A DNA stretch of 47,658 bases from an uncultured Candidatus Melainabacteria bacterium. GTDB lineage: Bacteria > Cyanobacteriota > Vampirovibrionia > Gastranaerophilales > Gastranaerophilaceae. The DNA lies in NCBI GenBank assembly GCA_934717745.1, contig CAKUZB010000013.1:1-47658 (forward strand), given 5' to 3'. How positions within the stretch are numbered: the first letter of the stretch is position 1; the number at the start of each line of letters is the position of its first letter. The translations under genes and the position numbers were made by a program. The notes under the pieces were generated by a model, which saw only the letters and a list, made by a program, of their open reading frames with translations, ran no database searches and was not told the origin of the DNA. Of this stretch, positions 7,854-15,821 are shown piece after piece.

Positions 7854-8610
7854 AATACGTTCCGTCGATTTTTTCCATAAGTTCATCAGAAATATCGAAG
7901 TTAGAATATACATTTTGAACGTCGTCGTGTTCTTCTATTTTTGTTAACAATCTCATTACGGCAGTTGCAGTTGCTTCATCTGTAACTTCAATTGTATTTT
8001 CCGGAATTCTTGTAAATTCTGCTGTTGTATGTTCAAATCCTGCTGTTTCAAGACCTTCTGAAATAGTTTGTAAATCCGCAACTGCTGTTAAAATTTTGTA
8101 TTCTTCGTCATCATCATCAAGAATATCTTCTGCACCTAAGTTAATTGCTTCTTCTACTAATTTGTCATAATCAACGGTTTTTGGGAATGTAATCATTCCA
8201 TATTGTTTGAACATCCAACCTACACAACCGGTTTCACCCAAGTTTCCATTGAATTTTGTAAAGTAACTTCTAATATCACCTGCTGTTCTGTTTCTATTAT
8301 CTGTCATTGCTTCGATTACAATAGCAACACCACCTGCACCGTATCCTTCGTATGTTAATTCTTCGTAGTTTTCTGCTTGACCTGCACCACAACCTTTGTC
8401 GATTGCACGTTTGATGTTATCGTTTGGAAGTCCTGCTGCTTTTGCTTTTTCAACGGCAGTTCTTAGTCTGAAGTTTGCTTTTAAATCACCGCCACCAAGT
8501 CTTGATGCTACGATAATTTCCCTTGAAAATTTTTGGAAAACCACTGCTCTTTGTGAGTCAACTTTTGCTTTTTTATGTTTTGTTGTTGCCCATTTTGAAT
8601 GTCCGCTCAT
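7852..8610 (-). CDS. yebC: YebC/PmpR-family protein (TACO1-like)
   Basis: This 252-aa cytosolic protein belongs to the YebC family, described both as a DNA-binding regulator (PmpR) and as a translation factor related to mitochondrial TACO1. It opens MSGHSKWATTKHKKAKVDSQ, has the family core GAGGVAIVIEAMTDNRNRT, and is normal length. An AAAGGA Shine-Dalgarno lies upstream. Its TAG stop overlaps the end of a 50-bp repeat, so the 3' flank has been remodelled. The Gly-Thr-Tyr terminus is close to that of homologues and the protein seems intact. metX is divergent, about 100 bases away. Confidence 0.92.
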   Translation of the reverse strand: MSGHSKWATTKHKKAKVDSQRAVVFQKFSREIIVASRLGGGDLKANFRLRTAVEKAKAAGLPNDNIKRAIDKGCGAGQAENYEELTYEGYGAGGVAIVIEAMTDNRNRTAGDIRSYFTKFNGNLGETGCVGWMFKQYGMITFPKTVDYDKLVEEAINLGAEDILDDDDEEYKILTAVADLQTISEGLETAGFEHTTAEFTRIPENTIEVTDEATATAVMRLLTKIEEHDDVQNVYSNFDISDELMEKIDGTY

Positions 8611-8637
8611 ATATTTTGTCCTTTTTATTTTACTTAC

Positions 8638-8663
8638 AACATTATTATATCAAAAATAATGTT
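8638..8663. promoter_or_regulatory. Inverted repeat in the yebC-metX divergent region
   Basis: AACATTATT (8638-8646) and AATAATGTT (8655-8663) form a perfect 9-bp dyad with an 8-base spacer. It lies upstream of both genes, so it may be an operator. AT-rich dyads also occur by chance. Confidence 0.4.
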
Positions 8664-8673
8664 ATGTACAAAT

Positions 8674-8701
8674 TTGCATTAACAATATTTTATGAGATAA
8701 A
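8674..8701 (+). promoter_or_regulatory. Putative promoter of metX (near-leaderless)
   Basis: TTGCAT (8674-8679), 16 bases including TGA, then GATAAA (8696-8701) and six bases to the ATG. The -10 is a weaker match than in the other leaderless candidates. There is no Shine-Dalgarno. Confidence 0.45.
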
Positions 8702-8707
8702 TATTAT

Positions 8708-9802
8708 ATGACTAAAAATATTGTAGAAACTCAATATATTCATTTTGATAAAAAAATTCAACTGGATTGTGGCAAAACCTTAGATAATATTCAAGTTGCC
8801 TATGAAACTTACGGCAAATTGAATGAAACAGGCGACAATGCAATCTTAATTATGCATGCTTTAACTGGTGATGCTCATGCTGCCTGCTATCATGAGGGTG
8901 ATAAAAAAGCCGGCTGGTGGGACGATATGATTGGTGAGGATAAAGCATTTGACACAAATAAATATTTTGTTGTGTGTTCAAATATGCTTGGAGGTTGCAA
9001 AGGTACAACAGGGCCAAATTCGATTAATCCTGCAACTGGTAAAGAATGGGGACTTGATTTTCCCATAATTACAATTGCGGATTCAGTGAAAGTTCAAAAA
9101 CTTTTAGTTGACGAACTTGGAATTAAAAAAATGGTTGTCGCCGGTGGTTCAATGGGTGGAATGCAAGCCTTAGAATGGAGTATTTCATATCCGGAATATG
9201 TTAAACAAACGATTATTATTGCTTGTTCTCCTCGTTTGTCGGCTCAAAATATTGCCTTTAACGCAGTTGGACGAAACGCAATTTTATCAGACCCTAATTT
9301 TAATAATGGCAATTATTATGGCAAAGAACACCCTGAAAAAGGGCTTGCAATTGCAAGAATGATTGGGCATATAACCTATTTATCCGAAGATGCTATGCAC
9401 AATAAATTTGCAAGAAAATTACAAAACAAAGAAAAACCTGATTTCGATTTTAATATTGAATTTCAAGTTGAAAGTTATCTTGAACATCAAGGACAAGTTT
9501 TTGTTGATAGATTTGATGCAAATAGTTACTTATATATTACTCGTGCGTGCGATTATTTTGATATTGCTCAAGAATACGGCTCTCTTGAAAAGGCTTTTGA
9601 AAAAACAAATTCTCAATTTTTAATAATATCTTTTTCTTCTGATTGGTTATTTTCTCCGGCTCAATCTAAAGAAATGGTTAATGCGTTAATGAAAACAGGT
9701 AAAGATGTATCGTTTTTAGAGATAAAATCTCCTGCGGGTCATGATGCCTTTTTACTTGAAGCAGAGGCACAAACAAAGGTTATAAAAAGTTTCCTTTTAT
9801 AA
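8708..9802 (+). CDS. metX: Homoserine O-acetyltransferase
   Basis: MetX acylates homoserine with acetyl-CoA (some members use succinyl-CoA) at the entry to methionine synthesis. The 364-aa alpha/beta-hydrolase has the nucleophile elbow AGGSMGGMQALEW with the catalytic Ser, then the Asp in SSDWLFSP and the His in GHDAFLLE near the C-terminus. The family blocks SNMLGGCKGTTGP and ALTGDAHA are present. The acyl-CoA preference cannot be settled by eye. No partner metY lies beside it. It is followed by the flagellin gene with no clear terminator between. Confidence 0.92.
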   Translation: MTKNIVETQYIHFDKKIQLDCGKTLDNIQVAYETYGKLNETGDNAILIMHALTGDAHAACYHEGDKKAGWWDDMIGEDKAFDTNKYFVVCSNMLGGCKGTTGPNSINPATGKEWGLDFPIITIADSVKVQKLLVDELGIKKMVVAGGSMGGMQALEWSISYPEYVKQTIIIACSPRLSAQNIAFNAVGRNAILSDPNFNNGNYYGKEHPEKGLAIARMIGHITYLSEDAMHNKFARKLQNKEKPDFDFNIEFQVESYLEHQGQVFVDRFDANSYLYITRACDYFDIAQEYGSLEKAFEKTNSQFLIISFSSDWLFSPAQSKEMVNALMKTGKDVSFLEIKSPAGHDAFLLEAEAQTKVIKSFLL

Positions 9803-9852
9803 ATTTGTTGTAAACTTTTGTAAATAATATAGTTCTTTAGGGTTAGAAAAAA

Positions 9853-9880
9853 TTGCTCTGTGGTATTAAAAAAGTATACA
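9853..9880 (+). promoter_or_regulatory. Candidate promoter of flagellin gene
   Basis: TTGCTC (9853-9858), 16 bases, then TATACA (9875-9880) is a sigma-70-like match giving a leader of about 100 bases. I found no convincing sigma-28 or sigma-54 motif. Confidence 0.4.
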
Positions 9881-9919
9881 TAACAAATAATGTTTTATGT
9901 AATCGTTGTCCACTTGATT

Positions 9920-9979
9920 GTTATGCAGGAAGCATAACAGTACACTACACGGATTTGTAGTGTATCAATTACGAAAGGA
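9920..9979 (+). promoter_or_regulatory. Flagellin leader: two GGA-loop hairpins plus Shine-Dalgarno
   Basis: Hairpin 1 is GTTATGC/GCATAAC (9920-9938) with loop AGGAA. Hairpin 2 is TACACTACA/TGTAGTGTA (9941-9964) with loop CGGATT. The Shine-Dalgarno AAAGGAG follows at 9973-9979. GGA in adjacent hairpin loops plus a GGA in the Shine-Dalgarno is the classic arrangement of CsrA-repressed leaders. csrA is not in the window. Confidence 0.55.
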
Positions 9980-9987
9980 GATCGCTT

Positions 9988-10821
9988 ATGGCAATTACTG
10001 TAAACACAAACATTCCTTCACTTACTGCTCAAAAATCATTGAACAGTGCAACAAGCAAAATGAACCAAGCCATGGAACGTATGACAACAGGTTTGAAAAT
10101 CAACTCATCAAAAGATGATGCTGCCGGTTTAGCCGTTGCAAACAAATTGGATTATCAGGTTAGTTCATTGAAAGTTGCTCAAGACAATGCTCAAATGGGT
10201 TCTTCAATGTTAGATACAATGGAAGGTGTTATGACTACTATCAACGACAATTTAGTTCGTATCAGAGATTTGACTGAACAAGCAGCAAACGGAACTTATG
10301 GTTCAGATGCAATGGCTGCAATTAAAACAGAGGTAAATGCAAGATTAGCGGAAATTGATCGTGTTGCAAAATCAACTGAATTTAATGGTAAAAAATTGCT
10401 AGATGGTTCTACTACTGAAGTAAATCTTCAAGTTGGTCTTGATAAAACAGATAACTCTGTAATTAAACTTGATGACAAAATTTTCCAAGATTCAACAAGA
10501 GATGGTTTAGGTATTAATGCTGATGTTGCTTGGAAGTCTGATACTGAAGCAAGAAATTACTTAGAAACAATTGACAAGGCTATTGAAAAAATTACTAATG
10601 CAAAAACTGCAATCGGTGGTAAACAAGCCGCTATTTCATCAGCAATGGAATCAGCAAATGTTATGGCTACAAACTTAACTTCTGCTAGTTCGTTGATTAA
10701 AGATGCTGATATCGCTGAAGAATCTTCAAATTATATTAAACAACAAATTCTTCAACAAACATCAGCAAGTTTGTTGGCAACAGCAAACCAAGCACCATCT
10801 ATCGCATTGAATTTAGTATAA
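9988..10821 (+). CDS. Flagellin
   Basis: The 277-aa filament subunit has the conserved N-terminal D0/D1 helices (MAITVNTNIPSLTAQKSLN, then SGLKINSSKDDAAGLA-type) and the C-terminal D1/D0 segment ending SLLATANQAPSIALNLV. The central D2/D3 region is almost absent, so this is a compact flagellin. The D1 stretch RIRDLTEQAANGT and the helix TEVNARLAEIDRVAKSTEFNG keep the positions that Toll-like receptor 5 contacts in Salmonella flagellin. It is a single gene between metX and pgk, with no other flagellar gene in the window. The long leader suggests post-transcriptional control. Confidence 0.95.
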   Translation: MAITVNTNIPSLTAQKSLNSATSKMNQAMERMTTGLKINSSKDDAAGLAVANKLDYQVSSLKVAQDNAQMGSSMLDTMEGVMTTINDNLVRIRDLTEQAANGTYGSDAMAAIKTEVNARLAEIDRVAKSTEFNGKKLLDGSTTEVNLQVGLDKTDNSVIKLDDKIFQDSTRDGLGINADVAWKSDTEARNYLETIDKAIEKITNAKTAIGGKQAAISSAMESANVMATNLTSASSLIKDADIAEESSNYIKQQILQQTSASLLATANQAPSIALNLV

Positions 10822-10837
10822 GGTGTATAGATATACT

Positions 10838-10870
10838 AAAAGGCTCAGAATTTTTAATTCTGAGCCTTTT
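10838..10870. terminator. Shared terminator (flagellin / pgk)
   Basis: Perfect 15-bp stem AAAAGGCTCAGAATT / AATTCTGAGCCTTTT with a TTT loop and a T run, between convergent genes. Confidence 0.9.
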
Positions 10871-10897
10871 TTTAATATTTTTATTTTGAAATAAAAA

Positions 10898-12112
10898 CTA
10901 TTTTTCGTCTAAAGCAGCAACACCCGGTAATACTTTACCTTCGATAAATTCTAATGAAGCACCACCACCTGTTGATACGTGAGTGAAGTCTTCTGCTTTA
11001 CAGAATTTTTTAGCGGCAGAAACTGAGTCGCCACCACCAATTACAGAAATTGCACCATTTTTTGTTGCTTCTACGATTGCTTTAAGGATTGCTTTTGTTC
11101 CTTCTGCAAATGCAGGGTTTTCAAATGCACCTACCGGACCATTCATAAGAATTGTTTTTGAATTTTTAATAACTTCTTCAAATGCTTTTTGTGAATTTGG
11201 ACCTGCATCAACACCTTCAAATCCGTCTGGAATTTCTTTGATTGCTACAACTTTGTTTGTGCCGTTTCCTGAAAAATCGTTTGTTACTAAAACATCTGTT
11301 GCCATTACTAGGTTAACACCTTTTTCTTGTGCTTTCTTTTCGATTGCTTTTGCAACTTCTAATTGGTCGTCTTCACAAATTGAATCACCGATTTTACCGC
11401 CGTTTGCTTTTACAAATGTATAAGCCATACCGCCACCGATAATCATATTATCAACTTTGTCTAATAAGTTTTCTAAAACACCGATTTTTGAAGAAACTTT
11501 AGCACCGCCAACAACTGCTGTGAATGGTCTTGTTGGGTTATCTAAGGCTTGTGATAAGCATCTGATTTCTTTTTCCATTAATAAACCTGAAACTGCCGGT
11601 TTAAGGATTTTTGCTAATTTTGCTGTTGAAGTATGATTTCTGTGTGCAGCACCGAATGCGTCGTTTACGTAGAAATCACCTAATTTTGCAAGTTCTTCAG
11701 CAAATGTCATATCATCATCTTTTGCTTCTTCTGCTTTGTAATAACGAATGTTTTCTAACAATGCTACGTGTCCGTCTTGTAAATCTGCTAATTCTTTATC
11801 AGCACCTTCGCCAACAGGTGATTTAACAAATTTAACTTCTTGACCTAAAACTTTTGACATATATTTTGCAACCGGTTCTAGTGATAAATCTTCAAGTTTT
11901 TGACCTTCTTTTAATTTTTGTGGTCTACCTAAGTGTGCCATTAAAATGATTTTTGCACCTTTTTCTTGTAAGAATTTTACTGTTGGTAAAATTGCTTGAA
12001 TTCTTGTGTCATCTGTTACGTTTTTGTCTGCGTCTAATGGAACGTTAACGTCAACTCTGACCAATGCTCTTTTGCCTTGAACATCACCTAAATCTTTAAC
12101 TGATTTTTTCAT
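10898..12112 (-). CDS. pgk: Phosphoglycerate kinase
   Basis: PGK catalyses ATP-forming transfer of phosphate from 1,3-bisphosphoglycerate to ADP in glycolysis. The 404-aa protein is full length with VRVDVNVPLD and AHLGRPQ in the N-terminal substrate domain, GGAKVSSKIGVLENLL and GGGMAYTF at the hinge, and NGPVGAFE and GGGDSVSAAKK in the nucleotide domain. An AAGGAG Shine-Dalgarno sits before the start. No gap, tpi or other glycolytic gene is adjacent. Confidence 0.97.
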   Translation of the reverse strand: MKKSVKDLGDVQGKRALVRVDVNVPLDADKNVTDDTRIQAILPTVKFLQEKGAKIILMAHLGRPQKLKEGQKLEDLSLEPVAKYMSKVLGQEVKFVKSPVGEGADKELADLQDGHVALLENIRYYKAEEAKDDDMTFAEELAKLGDFYVNDAFGAAHRNHTSTAKLAKILKPAVSGLLMEKEIRCLSQALDNPTRPFTAVVGGAKVSSKIGVLENLLDKVDNMIIGGGMAYTFVKANGGKIGDSICEDDQLEVAKAIEKKAQEKGVNLVMATDVLVTNDFSGNGTNKVVAIKEIPDGFEGVDAGPNSQKAFEEVIKNSKTILMNGPVGAFENPAFAEGTKAILKAIVEATKNGAISVIGGGDSVSAAKKFCKAEDFTHVSTGGGASLEFIEGKVLPGVAALDEK

Positions 12113-12222
12113 TTTTTATCTCCTTTTATGTGTAAAAAATTGTATTTTCTCTACATTTCTATTTTAATCGACACAAAAATTTTAGTAAAGTATTAATTTT
12201 TTTTCATATTATTAATATATTA

Positions 12223-12252
12223 TTGAAAATTTTTAATTGTTTAAAGTACAAT
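12223..12252 (+). promoter_or_regulatory. Promoter of the uridine-kinase-like gene
   Basis: TTGAAA (12223-12228), 18 bases, then TACAAT (12247-12252). It gives a leader of about 35 bases. Confidence 0.5.
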
Positions 12253-12293
12253 AGTTATTAATAGTATTCATAGAAACATGGGTGAAAAAGATT

Positions 12294-13121
12294 ATGGATG
12301 ATTTATTAACAGGTTATAATTTCTATTCCAGCGGTAGAGATATGGAAATGATTACTAAAATCGTTGACACATTAAAAGAAATTTTGGAATACGATAAAAA
12401 ACAACCACAACCTTTGTTTTTGCGTACTACAGACAACTTTATAATGAACATTGCAAGAAAAGTTGTTGAAGAAAAGAAAAAAACTTTCTTGATTGCGATA
12501 ACAGGTGAAAGTGCTTCCGGCAAAACTGTTTTTGTTGATAATACAACAAAAGCATGTGTTAAAGGTTCTAAAGACGGGATTTATACTGTAATTCGCCAAG
12601 ATGATTATTATAAAGATACTTCAAAAGAATTAAAAGAAGCAGGAAGTTACGAAGAATTATTTAAAACGGGTTTTAGTTTTGATACTCCTGATGCAATTAA
12701 TTTACCTCTTATGAGAGAACATTTACTTGCATTAAAAAATGGTAAAAAAGTTCGCTCTCCAAAATACAATTTTGTAACTTGCGAATCTACTCCTGACGGA
12801 GATGAAAAAAATCCTGCAAAAATTATTTTAACAGAAGGTTTATACGTTTTACACGAAACCGTAAGAGATATTATGGACGTTAAAGTTTACGTATTTACTC
12901 CATTAGAGGTTTTAAAAGACAGATGGTATAAACGTGCTGCATCTCGTGGTAAAACAGGAGAAGCCGCTGATTTACAATTCAAAGATGTAAACAAAACTGC
13001 TCAACAATATATTAGACCGACTTATCCAATTGCTGATGTAATTATTAACGGTCTTGTATCTCAAGAATATATCGTTGAGATTACAGATAAAATTTTCAAA
13101 TCTATTAAAGAATTATTTTAA
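12294..13121 (+). CDS. Uridine kinase / phosphoribulokinase-family P-loop protein
   Basis: The 275-aa protein has the P-loop ITGESASGKTVF about 75 residues in, followed by the RQDDYYKD motif and the FDTPDAINLPLM block typical of uridine kinase and the phosphoribulokinase superfamily, and a lid region KDRWYKRAASRGKTGE. Uridine kinase phosphorylates uridine and cytidine with ATP or GTP. The N-terminal 70 residues exceed the usual Udk and may be a helical domain. I prefer the ATG at 12294 over the GTG at 12282 because of the GGGTGA before it. The substrate is uncertain. Confidence 0.75.
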   Translation: MDDLLTGYNFYSSGRDMEMITKIVDTLKEILEYDKKQPQPLFLRTTDNFIMNIARKVVEEKKKTFLIAITGESASGKTVFVDNTTKACVKGSKDGIYTVIRQDDYYKDTSKELKEAGSYEELFKTGFSFDTPDAINLPLMREHLLALKNGKKVRSPKYNFVTCESTPDGDEKNPAKIILTEGLYVLHETVRDIMDVKVYVFTPLEVLKDRWYKRAASRGKTGEAADLQFKDVNKTAQQYIRPTYPIADVIINGLVSQEYIVEITDKIFKSIKELF

Positions 13122-13160
13122 TTTTTAATTAAATTTCTTAAAATCATTTAATCTAACGAT

Positions 13161-13188
13161 TTGAATTTTGCAAAAATATAATTATACT
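13161..13188 (+). promoter_or_regulatory. Predicted leaderless promoter (13195 gene)
   Basis: TTGAAT (13161-13166), 16 bases, TATACT (13183-13188), then six bases to the ATG. The AGGA in those six bases is too close to act as a Shine-Dalgarno. Confidence 0.6.
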
Positions 13189-13194
13189 AGGACT

Positions 13195-13788
13195 ATGAAG
13201 AAGTTATTTTTAGTATTATTTTTTGTCTTAATAGTTTTTGGCATAAATGTTAATGCCATTGAACTTAACGATGAAAGAAATCTTAAACTTCGTGGTTATG
13301 ACGGAATTGAATTGCCAACAGGTACGTTAATTCAAGTTATTAATTTGAGAGAATTTTCGACAAAATACTGTGATGAAACAACAAAAGTTTCATTTACTTC
13401 AACAAATGACACATTTATGCAAGATATGAAATTAATTCCAAAGGGAACGATTTTTCATGGATTTATTGAAAAGATGAATGAGCCAATTGTTGGAACAAAT
13501 GCTTCTATGGTTGTGAAAATTAATAAAATGGTCTTGCCTGACGGTTTTGAAATTCCAATGAGAGGCTACATTTATACAAATAATGGTAATTTAATCGGTG
13601 GTGAATTAACAGAACCTGCGGTTTGGCATAAGCAACCTCATTTTCAACAAGGTTTTGGAATTGGTACAATAAAGTATGTTCCCGGTCCGGAACGTAAAAT
13701 GGGCGAACATCTTACTGTCGCAGCGGGTGCAGACCTTTTAATTGTTTTATCTGCTCCGGCATGGATTACACATACCTTAACAAATTGA
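13195..13788 (+). CDS. Exported protein, VPxGT-type fold (paralogue of next gene)
   Basis: The 197-aa protein begins with a signal peptide (KKLFLVLFFVLIVFGINVNA). Its body has a pattern of ELPTGTLIQVINLREFST, LIPKGTIFHGFI, LPDGFEIPMRGYIYTNNG and ends with a hydrophobic LLIVLSAPAWI stretch. The same blocks recur in the gene at 13848, so the two are related. The beta-rich layout, with a Pro-x-Gly-(Thr/Ser) step, resembles TrbI/VirB10-like or SLBB-like envelope domains, but I cannot assign a family. The upstream start (13168) would precede the -10 box, so I chose 13195. It probably acts in the periplasm with the TonB system that follows. Confidence 0.6.
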   Translation: MKKLFLVLFFVLIVFGINVNAIELNDERNLKLRGYDGIELPTGTLIQVINLREFSTKYCDETTKVSFTSTNDTFMQDMKLIPKGTIFHGFIEKMNEPIVGTNASMVVKINKMVLPDGFEIPMRGYIYTNNGNLIGGELTEPAVWHKQPHFQQGFGIGTIKYVPGPERKMGEHLTVAAGADLLIVLSAPAWITHTLTN

Positions 13789-13813
13789 CACGATAAAAAA
13801 AAATAAATACAAT
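13785..13813 (+). promoter_or_regulatory. Promoter of the 13848 gene and probably the Ton cluster
   Basis: TTGACA (13785-13790), 17 bases, then TACAAT (13808-13813). It is a near-consensus sigma-70 promoter whose -35 overlaps the stop codon of the upstream gene. Confidence 0.75.
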
Positions 13814-13847
13814 ATCATTGGTATACTTTTATAAGGAAAATGTATCA

Positions 13848-14552
13848 ATGAAAAAACAAATTAGTTTAGCCTTAATTTCAGCATTTTTATTTACAAATGC
13901 ATCTTTTGCGGCATCAAATTTTAATTATGATTCACAAAGTCAAACATATACAGGTCAACCATTGAAAGGTTATTTAGTTAGTGTTCCTGCGGGTTCAACA
14001 GTTCCTGTTGTTACGACAAGAGAACTTGCTTCAAATTCATTAACTCAAGGTCAAATGGTTCAAATGGCTTTAGGTTCTGACTTTTACTATAATAACCAAT
14101 TAATTGCTTCTGCCGGAAGTCTTGTAACAGGTACAGTTACAGTTGCTAAAAAAGCAAAACATGGTGCAATAAATGGTCAATTAAAAATTACGTTCACACA
14201 AATTACAACACCACAAGGTGTTCAAATTCCAATCAATGGTGTTATCAGAACAAATGACGGTTCTGGTTTGCTTGTTGGTGGAACAAAAATGGACGTAACA
14301 AAAGAATATGCTAAAGATATGGCTGTAGGTTCTGCTGCCGGTGCTGTAACAGGTTTAGTGTTCGGTGCTTTGGCGGGAGGAAGTGTTGGTCAAGGTGCTG
14401 CTTTAGGAACAGCAGTAGGTGCAGGTGGTGGCTTGATTAAAGCGGGTACTGTAAAAGGTAACGATGTAATTATCCCTGCAAATTCATCAGTGGATTTACT
14501 TTTAACTCAACCAATTACCGTTCAACCGTCGTCTTTTAGTTATGAAGATTAG
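13848..14552 (+). CDS. Exported protein with glycine zipper (VPxGT-type)
   Basis: The 234-aa protein has a signal peptide ending in FTNASFA, then SVPAGSTVPVVTTREL, LIASAGSLVTGTVTV, TTPQGVQIPINGVIRTNDG blocks homologous to the preceding gene. It adds a glycine-rich hydrophobic zipper near residues 165-205 (AVGSAAGAVTGLVFGALAGG and similar), which in other bacteria inserts in or packs against membranes. The Shine-Dalgarno is AAGGA. It has its own near-consensus promoter. Position directly ahead of tonB suggests an envelope role. Confidence 0.6.
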   Translation: MKKQISLALISAFLFTNASFAASNFNYDSQSQTYTGQPLKGYLVSVPAGSTVPVVTTRELASNSLTQGQMVQMALGSDFYYNNQLIASAGSLVTGTVTVAKKAKHGAINGQLKITFTQITTPQGVQIPINGVIRTNDGSGLLVGGTKMDVTKEYAKDMAVGSAAGAVTGLVFGALAGGSVGQGAALGTAVGAGGGLIKAGTVKGNDVIIPANSSVDLLLTQPITVQPSSFSYED

Positions 14553-14626
14553 AAAAATGGGGAATAATTTTATTTTATATTAAGTCTAAAACTATAAAAT
14601 AAATAGTGAAAAATAGTGGGATTAAA

Positions 14627-15772
14627 ATGTCAATTCTAGGAAACATCAACAAAATAATTGAAGAAGACGAAAACAACGGAGCATATACAACTCCGGCGGT
14701 TATTCGTGATGAAAAAAATTATATTTCATTTAAGAAAGCATTGTTGTTATCAACAATTTTACACCCTGCTGTAGTTTTCTTAGTTTGGTTTATAGCAATT
14801 GTTTTAATGCTTTTAGGTATTAATTTATTTGTTGTTGATAAACCAAAACCAAAAATGAATGATATTGAATTTGTATTGGTAGATCGTGAAGCGATGCCAA
14901 TTAACAAAAAAACTCCATATAGAGCAGATATTAATTCTCGTGGTGGCGGAAAAAATGACCCAAAACGAAAAGTTTCAATGCCATCACCAAAACCTGCAAA
15001 AACTCAAAAGCCAAAAGCGTCATCAGTTGCTTCAAAATCACCGGTTAAAAAGCCTGTAGTTAAAACTCCTGCACCTCAAAAAGCAGTTTCAAAACCGGCA
15101 CCGGCTAAAAAAGCATCTCCGCAACCGGCTAAAAAGACAACTGCTCCAAAACCGGCACCACCGAGTGTAAAACCGTCGCCAAAACCGACTGCTGCACCAC
15201 GTGTTACATCTCAACCAAAAACATCATTTAATGTTCCAGTACCACCAAGTGCTTCAAAAGGTAGTTTATCGACAGGACCTGTAGGTGGTTCAGGTACAGC
15301 AAGCAGACATGCCGGCGGAAGTTATTCTCCAACACCATCTCTAGCACCAACTTATAAAGGTACAGGTTCAGGAACAAGTACAGGTTCTCGTGGAACTTCT
15401 GCAAGCAGAGGTGGTACCGGAAATTACGGTAACCCAAGCGGTGGTGGTGGAAGACCTGGAATTGACGCTGTTGCTGCTCCAGATTTCGGACCTTACATGA
15501 GAGATTTACAACGTCGTATTAAAATGAACTGGGATCCTCCAAAAGGTAACGAAAGTAAACGTGTAGTTTTGTTATTCAAGATTGCAAGAGATGGTAGATT
15601 GTTATCTTGCTCTGTTTACAAATCTTCAGGTTTGCAATCAGCAGATAGAGCCGCAATCAACGCAGTTCACGCAACTGCACCATTTAGACCATTACCTGCG
15701 AACTTCAAAGGTGCAAGTGTTGATATTCAATTCACATTTGATTACAACGTATTTGGCGGAAGTTACAGATAA
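14627..15772 (+). CDS. tonB: TonB-family energy transducer
   Basis: This is a 381-aa inner-membrane protein. A cytoplasmic N-terminal tail of about 38 residues precedes one membrane helix (about 38-70). A Lys/Pro-rich spacer (about 90-200) and a Gly/Ser-rich spacer (about 205-285) span the periplasm. The C-terminal TonB/TolA-type domain has YMRDLQRRIKMNWDPP, VVLLFKIARDGRL and PFRPLPANF. It transmits proton-motive energy from ExbB/ExbD to outer-membrane receptors. The ATG at 14627 is preferred to the GTG at 14606. TolA is an alternative name, because pal and tolB are not visible to decide it. No TonB-dependent receptor lies in the window. Confidence 0.82.
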   Translation: MSILGNINKIIEEDENNGAYTTPAVIRDEKNYISFKKALLLSTILHPAVVFLVWFIAIVLMLLGINLFVVDKPKPKMNDIEFVLVDREAMPINKKTPYRADINSRGGGKNDPKRKVSMPSPKPAKTQKPKASSVASKSPVKKPVVKTPAPQKAVSKPAPAKKASPQPAKKTTAPKPAPPSVKPSPKPTAAPRVTSQPKTSFNVPVPPSASKGSLSTGPVGGSGTASRHAGGSYSPTPSLAPTYKGTGSGTSTGSRGTSASRGGTGNYGNPSGGGGRPGIDAVAAPDFGPYMRDLQRRIKMNWDPPKGNESKRVVLLFKIARDGRLLSCSVYKSSGLQSADRAAINAVHATAPFRPLPANFKGASVDIQFTFDYNVFGGSYR

Positions 15773-15821
15773 AAAGAAAAGATAAAAGTTAGTTAGTACA
15801 ATATATATAAAGGACAAAAAC

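Noticed and set aside
7667..7855. Open frame of 62 codons over the yebC repeats
   Set aside because: It is made of the two 50-bp direct repeats and ends on the yebC stop region; no protein feature is visible.
9918..10118. Frame overlapping the flagellin leader and start
   Set aside because: It is out of frame with flagellin and its upstream part encodes the hairpins; the flagellin frame explains the codon pattern.
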